Shown one piece after another: positions 34,651 to 42,100 of a DNA stretch of 64,000 nucleotides. Each line of letters begins with the position of its first letter. Position 1 is the first letter of the stretch. Origin of the DNA: an uncultured Oscillospiraceae bacterium (GTDB lineage: Bacteria; Bacillota; Clostridia; Oscillospirales; Oscillospiraceae); assembly GCA_947624385.1 (NCBI GenBank), contig CANQJZ010000002.1, positions 41,926-105,925 on the forward strand, given 5' to 3'. The notes beneath the pieces are model-generated. The model had not been told where the DNA came from. It did no database searches and saw nothing but the letters and a program-made list of their open reading frames with translations. The position numbers and the translations under genes were made by a program.

Positions 34651-36822
34651 TTATTCGCTGCCGGACGGCTCCGTCACGCCGACAGAGGCCGTCTGTCCAC
34701 CATCGGCGGCGGACCCATCGGTCCCCGGGTCCACGATCGTGCCCGCGCCCGCGTTGGGGTCCGTGCCGGTCCCGGCGTTGGGGTCCGTGACCGTTCCCGC
34801 GTTCGGGTCCGTCACTACCGGCGGGTCTGTGACCACCGGCGGGTCCGTCACCACCGGTACGTCCGTCACCGGCGGCTGCTCCGGATAGGAGGGGTCCTCA
34901 TCCGGAGGCACCGTCGGGTCCACGGTCGCGCCGCCGCCGTTCGGGTCCACGGTGGGCTGGGGATTATTGGGGTCATAGTCCGGGTCCTCGATGGTATAGC
35001 TGGTGGACGTGCCCGCGCTGGCGCCGGTGAGGTAGGTGATGGTGACCGTGATGGTCCCGTCGCCATTGTTGTTGTAGGAGACGGTATAATCCACGCCCTC
35101 CACCATATCGTCGCCGATCACGTCGCTGGGGCCGGTCCCGGTCCCGTTGCCGCCCGTCTGATTGCCCAGGGCGTCCGTATCGTCCATGGGCGGCTCGCTC
35201 CATGTATCGCCGGGGAAGATATACAGGCACACCGACTGTCCCCGGGTCTGCTTGAACAGGTCCCGGCCCGGCCGGATAGGCACCCGGCCGTGGGCGCCGG
35301 TCCGGTAAGCCCAATCCAGCTCTATGTCATAGATATATTCGTCCGGGTCGATTTTACGCGTCAGCTCGTTTTTGCTCTCCTCGGTGTTCACATCGTTGTC
35401 GTCAATGTCGCCGTGGTCGATCATGACCCAGGCGTGCAGGGCGTTGTTCTCGTTGACGCCGCCGCAGACCGGGTAGGCCTGGAAGCCCAGCCGACGGGCC
35501 AGGTACAAAAACGCCGCCGCCCAGAAGTAGCAGGACCCGCGCTTTGTCTCGTACATGGTCTTGGCGCACTCCAGCGACCAGCCCACGGACCCGCGTATCC
35601 AGCCCACGGGGCGGGTCATGTAGTCGTAGTCGCCGAACAGCAGCACGTTATACGCCTCGCGCAGCTTGCTCTCGTTGAGCAGATTGGAGGTCTGGCCCTG
35701 GATGATGTCCGCCAGAATGGCGTCCACATAGCCGTCCACCTCCGCGTCGCCGGTGGTATAGCGGCCGTTATCGCCGAAGTAGAGGTAGCCCAGCTCATAG
35801 TGCGTGGCGAAGGGGCCGTCCTCCCTGGGCACATAGAACAGCGAACCGTCCACCTCCTGCAGACCGGACTGGAACCGCTGGAGGAAATAGCCGTCCTCCG
35901 GCGCGTAGTAGATGCCGTCCGTGGCGAGGCCGTCCTGGAAGGTGTGGAAGCCCTTTTCAAAATAGTCCAGCTTGTGCTCGGCGTTGACGTGGCACAGGCG
36001 CTCCTCCAGCAGGAGCATGCCCGGCTCGGCGTCCGGGGCGCCGTCCATGATATAGCCCAGCAGCTCGTTGGTATAGGACGCGTCCACGATGTCGTAATAG
36101 GCCCACATGCCCTGGTCCACGTCCTGATAAGGCGACGTCTCGCAGGCCAGGTCGATGGCCCGCTTATTGGGCGTCCACCCTCTGACCCGGTTCAGGAGCA
36201 CCACCGCCTCCGCACGGGTCAGGGGCGCGTCGGGATAAAAATCCCCGTCCTGGTACCCGCTGAGCCAGCCGCTGGTCATGGCCGCCGCCACGCTGCCCAT
36301 GGCCCAGTGCTCCGCGCCCACGTCATCGAACGCCAGCGCCATCACCTCGTCCTTGTGGGCCAAGCGGCACAGCATGGCCACCGCCTCGCCGCGGGTGACG
36401 GGCTCGTCCGGGCGGAAGGTCCCGTCGCCGTACCCGCCCAGCACGCCCAGCGCCGCGAGCCGTTCCACGTCGGCCTGGAGGGGACTGCCCACCGGCAGGT
36501 CCGTGAACGCCGAGCCGCCGTCCGCCGCGGCCGCTTCATCAGCGTCCAGCAGCTGACACACGATCTGCGCCATCTGCCCGCGGGTCACCGCCTCGTCGGG
36601 ACGGAACGCGTCGCCGTCCGATTCCATATACCGGGCATAATCGTCCCGCAGCAGCCCCGCCGTCACGGGCGCGGCGGCGCCGGTCGTGGCCGTGGGCTGA
36701 TACTCCATGGACTCGCTCACATGGGGCGTTTTGTCCGCCTCGCTCTTGTGGCACGCCGCGAGCACGCACGCCAGCGCGACGCTCACCACGGCCGCCAATA
36801 TGATAAACCGGGAACGTTTCAT
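34651..36822 (-). CDS. Lipoprotein with three SLH domains and a transglutaminase-like domain
   Basis: 723 residues. Lipobox LAAC (about 18-21) predicts a lipid anchor. Three SLH-type repeats follow at about 45-225 (DAFRPDEAVTRGQMAQIV, GTFRPDEPVTRGEAVAML, DFYPDAPLTRAEAVVLL), then a region near 400-560 resembling transglutaminase-like cysteine proteins: RGSCYFWAAAFLYLARRLGF (Cys), NALHAWVMI (His) and a downstream Asp. The tail is rich in Pro, Thr, Asp and Gly repeats (VVTDPP, TDPNAG). ATG 36822 is chosen for GGAGG and the signal peptide; it lies downstream of an extended -10 (36860-36865). Having both a lipobox and SLH wall-binding repeats is unusual; it would tie membrane to wall. Confidence 0.85.
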   Translation of the reverse strand: MKRSRFIILAAVVSVALACVLAACHKSEADKTPHVSESMEYQPTATTGAAAPVTAGLLRDDYARYMESDGDAFRPDEAVTRGQMAQIVCQLLDADEAAAADGGSAFTDLPVGSPLQADVERLAALGVLGGYGDGTFRPDEPVTRGEAVAMLCRLAHKDEVMALAFDDVGAEHWAMGSVAAAMTSGWLSGYQDGDFYPDAPLTRAEAVVLLNRVRGWTPNKRAIDLACETSPYQDVDQGMWAYYDIVDASYTNELLGYIMDGAPDAEPGMLLLEERLCHVNAEHKLDYFEKGFHTFQDGLATDGIYYAPEDGYFLQRFQSGLQEVDGSLFYVPREDGPFATHYELGYLYFGDNGRYTTGDAEVDGYVDAILADIIQGQTSNLLNESKLREAYNVLLFGDYDYMTRPVGWIRGSVGWSLECAKTMYETKRGSCYFWAAAFLYLARRLGFQAYPVCGGVNENNALHAWVMIDHGDIDDNDVNTEESKNELTRKIDPDEYIYDIELDWAYRTGAHGRVPIRPGRDLFKQTRGQSVCLYIFPGDTWSEPPMDDTDALGNQTGGNGTGTGPSDVIGDDMVEGVDYTVSYNNNGDGTITVTITYLTGASAGTSTSYTIEDPDYDPNNPQPTVDPNGGGATVDPTVPPDEDPSYPEQPPVTDVPVVTDPPVVTDPPVVTDPNAGTVTDPNAGTGTDPNAGAGTIVDPGTDGSAADGGQTASVGVTEPSGSE

Positions 36823-36859
36823 AAACCTTCCTCCGTAAACGCTTTTCCACATACGCGCC

Positions 36860-36868
36860 AGTATACCA
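36860..36868 (-). promoter_or_regulatory. Extended -10 for the SLH lipoprotein gene
   Basis: Minus strand TGGTATACT: TATACT at 36865-36860 preceded by TG plus one base. No good -35 is seen. Confidence 0.45.
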
Positions 36869-36926
36869 TAATACCGTCGAATATTCCATAGGCAAATCGC
36901 TGATATGGCCCAACCGCGTTTTATCC

Positions 36927-36960
36927 TTTTCAATAGGGGAAAAATATGTTATAATAATTA
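36927..36960 (+). promoter_or_regulatory. Promoter of the CobW-type gene pair, with a TAATNATTA core over the -10
   Basis: TTTTCA (36927-36932), 17-base spacer, TATAAT (36950-36955), extended -10. TAATAATTA (36952-36960) overlaps the -10 and matches the centre of Firmicutes Zur boxes, but the expected flanking bases are absent. Confidence 0.6.
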
Positions 36961-37037
36961 TTTGGGAATATCATACACCCATTTCCCCATTTTGTGTGAA
37001 CGGTATTTTATTTTTCACGTTCAGAAAGGCGATATAC

Positions 37038-38117
37038 ATGACACGTATCGACATTTTTTCCGGCTTTCTGGGAGCCGGGAAGACGACCCTCATCAAGAAG
37101 CTCCTGGCGGACGGTTACGCGGGCCAGAAGCTGGTGCTGATCGAAAACGAGTTTGGCGAGATCGGCGTGGACGGCGGCTTTTTGAAGGATGCCGGCGTCA
37201 TCGTCAACGAGCTGGAGTCCGGCTGCATCTGCTGCAGTCTGGTGGGCGACTTCCGAGAGGCGCTGCACATGGTGGCGGACCAGTACGCCCCCGACCGCGT
37301 CCTCATCGAGCCCTCCGGCGTGGGCAAGCTCTCAGAGATCGTGGCGGCGGTCAAGTCCGCCGGGGACGAGTTCGCCCTGGGCGGGTTGACCACGGTGGTG
37401 GATGCGTCCAAGGCGAAGATGTACATGAAAAACTTCGGCGAATTTTTCGACGACCAGGTCAAGTCCGCCAACTGCATCGTCCTGAGCCGCACGGGCAGCC
37501 TGGCGCCGGAAAAGATCGCCCAGGCGGAGGCGCTGCTGCGGGAGAAAAACCCCGACGCGGTGATCGTCTCCACGCCATGGGACGCGCTCACCGGCGCGCA
37601 GATCCTGGACGCCATCGACCGGCGCAGCTCCATCACCGCCGACCTGGCGGCCCTGCTGGCCGAGCATGAGCGGGAGGAAGCGGAAGAGGACGACGATGAC
37701 GACGAGTGCGACGACCCCGACTGCGAGTGCCACCATCATCATCACCATGACCACGACCACGATGACGATGACCACGACGAGCACGAGCATGAGCACCATC
37801 ATCACCACCATCATCACCATCACCACCACGGCCACGACGCCGACGAGGTGTTCCAGAGCTGGGGCGCGGAGACGTCGAAAAAATACGCCCCCGCGGACAT
37901 CGACGGCATCCTGGACGCGCTGGCGGACGGTGACAAGTACGGGCTCGTGATACGGGCCAAGGGCTATGTCCCCGCGCCCGACGGGAGCTGGGTCCACTTT
38001 GACTACACCCCGGGCGAGAAGAACGTCCGCACCGGCCCGGCCAACGTGGCCGGACGGGTCTGCGTCATCGGCGCGAACCTCAACGAGGACGCGGTGAAGG
38101 AGCTGTTCGGCCTGTGA
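37038..38117 (+). CDS. CobW/COG0523-type G3E GTPase with His-rich metal-binding stretch
   Basis: 359 residues. P-loop GFLGAGKTT (about 8-16), the family's Cys motif ESGCICCSL (about 59-67), Asp/Glu-rich switch regions and a C-terminal CobW_C domain (about 268-358). Between the two domains lies an extreme metal-binding stretch: an acidic run, CxxxxCxC, then about 30 His mixed with Asp and Glu (about 214-265). Such GTPases deliver Zn or other metals to client proteins. ATG 37038 is preferred (AAAGG upstream). It overlaps the next gene by 4 bp, and the pair is probably induced by metal shortage. Confidence 0.9.
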   Translation: MTRIDIFSGFLGAGKTTLIKKLLADGYAGQKLVLIENEFGEIGVDGGFLKDAGVIVNELESGCICCSLVGDFREALHMVADQYAPDRVLIEPSGVGKLSEIVAAVKSAGDEFALGGLTTVVDASKAKMYMKNFGEFFDDQVKSANCIVLSRTGSLAPEKIAQAEALLREKNPDAVIVSTPWDALTGAQILDAIDRRSSITADLAALLAEHEREEAEEDDDDDECDDPDCECHHHHHHDHDHDDDDHDEHEHEHHHHHHHHHHHHGHDADEVFQSWGAETSKKYAPADIDGILDALADGDKYGLVIRAKGYVPAPDGSWVHFDYTPGEKNVRTGPANVAGRVCVIGANLNEDAVKELFGL

Positions 38118-39058
38118 ACCAGATACCCGTCTACCTCTTCACCGGCTTTCTGGAGGCCGGCAAGACGAAATTCATCCAGGAGACCCTGGCGGACCCGCGC
38201 TTCAACCAGGGGGAGCGGACGCTGCTGCTGCTGTGCGAGGAGGGCGTGGAGGAATACGACCCCTCGACTTTCGCCGGGCCAAACGTGTTCATCCGCCAGG
38301 TCGAATCGCCCGACCAGCTCACGGCCGCGTTCATGTCCGCCGCGCTGCGGGAGTGCCGCGCCGAGCGGGTGATGGTGGAGTACAACGGCATGTGGCTGCT
38401 GGACGACCTCTACCAGCGCCTGCCGGAGGCGTGGGTGGTGGCCCAGGAGTTCCTGTTCTGCGACGCGACGACTTTCCTGACCTACAACGCCAACATGCGC
38501 CAGCTGGTCTACGACAAGCTGAAAAGCTGCGAGCTTGTTGTCTTCAACCGCTGGCGGGCGGACATGGACCAGATGGAATTTCACAAGATCGTCCGCGCCG
38601 CGAACCGCCGGTGCGACATCGCCTACGAGGCGGCGGACGGCCAGGTGACGTACGACGAGATCGAGGACCCGCTGCCCTTCGACCTGAACGCACCCGTCGT
38701 CGATATCGCAGACGAGGATTACGCGCTTTTTTACGCGGACCTGTCCGAGGACTTCTCCAAGTATGACGGCAAGACGCTGCGGTACAAGGCCATGGTGGCC
38801 CACAGCCCCCGCCTGCCCCGGGACAATTTCGTCTTCGGGCGCCAGCTCATGACCTGCTGCGCCAACGACATCCAGTTCACGGGCCTGATCTGCCGCTGGG
38901 CTGACGCGCCGTCGCTGGAGAAGGGGCAGTGGCTGATCGTGACGGCAAAGGTGGAGCTCAAGTGGCACCGGGGGTCCGGGAAGAAGGGCCCGGTGCTGAA
39001 CGTGCTGGAGGCGGAGCCGGTCGCACCGCCCGCCCAGCCAGTGGCGACGTTTTATTGA
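38114..39058 (+). CDS. CobW-like P-loop domain fused to a YcgQ/DUF1980-like domain
   Basis: 314 residues. The N-terminal half is CobW-like, with GFLEAGKTKF as P-loop, but lacks the CxCC metal motif (here LLCEEGVEEYD). The C-terminal part (about 205-300) resembles the YcgQ/TIGR03943 domain: KYDGKTLRYKAMVAHSP, NFVFGRQLMTCCANDIQFTGLICRW. In Bacillus subtilis ycgQ-ycgR and the CobW-type yciC belong to the zinc-starvation response, so a fusion of the two is informative. The start is GTG 38114, overlapping the stop of the CobW gene. It probably works at the membrane face with the upstream GTPase in zinc handling. Confidence 0.78.
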   Translation: MNQIPVYLFTGFLEAGKTKFIQETLADPRFNQGERTLLLLCEEGVEEYDPSTFAGPNVFIRQVESPDQLTAAFMSAALRECRAERVMVEYNGMWLLDDLYQRLPEAWVVAQEFLFCDATTFLTYNANMRQLVYDKLKSCELVVFNRWRADMDQMEFHKIVRAANRRCDIAYEAADGQVTYDEIEDPLPFDLNAPVVDIADEDYALFYADLSEDFSKYDGKTLRYKAMVAHSPRLPRDNFVFGRQLMTCCANDIQFTGLICRWADAPSLEKGQWLIVTAKVELKWHRGSGKKGPVLNVLEAEPVAPPAQPVATFY

Positions 39059-39067
39059 AAATTTATC

Positions 39068-39118
39068 TCTCCCCCAGTCAGCGCGGAGCGCTGACAGCCC
39101 CCTCGTCTGAGGGGGCCT
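39068..39118. repeat. Copy of dispersed palindromic element (two hairpins)
   Basis: CTCCCCCAGTC, then hairpin GTCAGCGC/GCGCTGAC (39077-39095), then GCCCCCTC/GAGGGGGC (39097-39116). Same layout as each arm of the element at 52052-52183. Confidence 0.6.
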
Positions 39119-39134
39119 ATTTATAAGGCAAACA

Positions 39135-39162
39135 AATCCCCCGGTCCGAGGACCGGGGGATT
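39135..39162. terminator. Bidirectional terminator between convergent genes
   Basis: AATCCCCCGGTCC and GGACCGGGGGATT form a 13-bp stem with a 2-base gap. On the minus strand it runs into TTTGTTTGCC after the giant surface protein gene. Outer bases GCAAACAA and TTGTTTGC extend the pairing. Confidence 0.75.
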
Positions 39163-39193
39163 CGATTAGGTTGTTTGCTTACTACGCGTTAAC

Positions 39194-42100
39194 TTACTTC
39201 GCGTACTTGATCGCCTTGCTGGTATTGTACCCGGTGCCGAACACAGTCTTGGTGGTACCCTTCACAGTGCAGGGACGGACCGTGAACTGATAGCTGGTGC
39301 CGACGGTGCCGTGCTTCCAGGTGTAGGTCAGGTTGGCGTTGTGGCCGATGGCCTTCCAAGCGCCGCCCGCAGTCTTGTAGTACACGCGGTAGGTCTGCGC
39401 GCCCGCGACCTTGGTCCAGCTGATCGTGATGCCCTTGGCGGCCTGCTTGACCGTGACGGTGGGCGTCTTCACGAACTGGACTTTGCCGCTGGCCTTATAG
39501 GTCGCGTCGGCGATCAGGGTCGCCTTGTTATTGACCAGCTTGCAGCCGCGGACCGCGAACTCGAACGTCTTCCCATCCGGGTTGGTGGCCTTGTAGCCCT
39601 TCCAGGTATAGGTCAGGTTCTTGTTGTGGCCGATGGCCGTCCACTTGCTGGTGCCCGCGATGCGGTAGTACACCCGATAGGTGTCCGCGCCGTCCAGCTT
39701 GTTCCAGCTGATCTGGATGCCATTCGCGACCTGCTTCGCCGTGGCCGTCACGACAGCCTTGGTGGGCTGGGTCGTGGGGCTGGTGGTGGGAGGCGTAGTG
39801 GGCTGATCGCTGGGGCTGGTCGTCGGGCTGGTGGTCGGGCTGGTGGTGGGAGACGTGGTAGGAGTAGCGGTCGGGGTGGGAGTGGGCGTGGTCGGCGTGG
39901 TCGGCGTGGTGCCGGGCTTCTGCGCGCCGCACACGGTGCACTTATTGTCCGCGCCCCACTTATGGACCTCGCGATTGTATTCCGCTTTGCACACGGTGCA
40001 GACGGACCAGTGCTCATACGCGTCTCTGCCCAGCTCGGCCGCGGGCGTATGTGTGTCAAAGTTGATCGCGCTGTTGCACACGGAGCAGGTCTGCCAGTGG
40101 TCGGTGCCGTTGGACTCCCACTTCGCGTTGGGCTTGTGGTCGATCTTATCCAGCGTGATCTTATCGGGATCCATGGTCGTATGGCCGCCCTCGTCGCTGA
40201 AGATCGCGTCGCACTCAGAGCACTTCCAATAGGTCGCCTTGCCCTCCTGCGTGCAGGTGGCGGGGGTACCCTCGATCTTATCCAGATCGCCGATCTTGTG
40301 GGTCTTGTCGCCGTGGACCATGTAGCCCGCCACCAGATCGGGATCCAGCGTCTTACCATCGATGACGATGTTCTTCTCCTTGGGGGTGTTCACAAAGGTG
40401 ATCTCAGCACCGCCGGTAGACACTTTATAGGGGGCGTCCTTCGTGGCCGCGAGCAGTTTGCCCAGAACCAGGGTGTCGCCGTCGGCCAGGTTCGCGCCGT
40501 CCGTGCCGGTGGCCTGGTTGATCACTTCCTGCGGGGTGGCCTTGGTGTCCACGTAGTACGTGGCGCCCTTAGCGGTTTCCACGCCCACGCAGGCATTCAC
40601 GTTACTGTTATTAACATGATCGGTAACGTTACTGGTAAACTTACCCTGATTGACAACGAACGCGTTAGAACTTGCGTTCTTCGGCGCCGCATTCGCGGGC
40701 TCCTCGCCGCAAACGGTGTAGACCAGGGTCTCCTGACCCAGCTCCGCGACCACGTTGGGATAGTTTTCAAAGTCCGTCTTGGGCGAGCTTCCGATGGTGA
40801 CCGTTACATAATTACTAGCGTCGTCCAGCTTATCGTTCACGATGGCCGCGGGGGGCACCGCGTACTTCACGCCCATGTGGGTGGCTTCGCCCACGCCGTA
40901 AACAGGCTCAGAGCCGTTCGCCGCCACATCGCCGCCTTTCACGGCAACAGTCGCCCCGCTCCGTGCCACGATGCCCACGCTGCCGCCAACGGTGCCGTTG
41001 GTCTGGACAGTGAAGCTGGTCCCGCCCTCGACGCACGCGCCGGCCAGATCGCCGGTGACCACAGGGCCCACGTCGCCGGAAGTGGGGATCGTCTTGCCCA
41101 CGGTGACCGTGCCACCAGACATGTACACACCGGAGTTGCCGCCGTTGACAGTGCCGCCATTGACGTTGACAGTGCCTCCGCTGGCTTTGACGCCGTACTG
41201 CGCGCCCTTGATCGCACCGTCTTCGACCGTCAAAATGCCATTGCTGATCATAACGCCGTTGTAGCCTCCCACGTCAGCCGTGTCATCGACAGTGACAGTC
41301 ACGTCACTGTCCGCGGCCACGATGGCGCTGTTCTGGTCCAGACCCGCGTTTTTATTCGCGGTGGTGGGGGCCGTGTCCCCAGCCAGGACACTGCCGCCCT
41401 CGATGACGACCTTGCTGGTGGCCCCGCCGCCAAGCACATGGATACCGATGTTGCTGGCCGTGCTGCCCACGGTGCCGTTCGTCAAGGTAAGGATCCCAGC
41501 ATTCGTAGTGCTCGCGGCACTGTCGATCAGGACACCGGTCTCGCCCTCGACCTTGGCGTCCGCGCCGTCGATTTCCACAGTGCCAGCGAGCGTGATCCTG
41601 ATGCCGGCCTTCTCGTTATCGGTGGCCGGATCGTCCTTCTCAACGCTCGTGCCGTCGCAGGTGATGGTGCCGCCAGTGACAGTCACCTTCCCCGCCGTTT
41701 TCACGCCGGCCAGATCGCCGGTCACGACGCCGCCGGAAATCGTCAGGCTGCCACCGCTGCCGAACGTACCACCGACATCGACGCCGACGCCACCCTTCAT
41801 CTTATAGGTTTTGGCAGAATCCGCGTCACTCGTCCCGTTGGCCTCGATCTCGCCGCCCTTGATGACGGACTTGCCAGTCGAACTCCCAGCGATCGCGATG
41901 GCGGTAGACTTACCCTTGGCATTGTCGGCGGTGATGACGCCGCCCTCGACGCTCAGCGCGCCCGCACCACTGACGCTGATCGCGGTCACGCCATTGGTCA
42001 TTTCCTTACCGGAGCCGGCGGCGCTGATCTCGGTGGTCGCGCCCTTCACGGTCAGTTTCCCCTTAACATCTATAGCAGTCAAGGCATTGTTGAACGTGCC

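Noticed and set aside
36952..36960. Zur box
   Set aside because: Only the TAATNATTA core is present in an AT-rich promoter; the CG-containing flanks are missing. Kept as a remark, not as a site call.
37720..37840. His-rich stretch as an engineered tag or sequencing error
   Set aside because: Mixed with Asp/Glu and Cys in a CobW-type loop, where such metal-binding stretches are natural.
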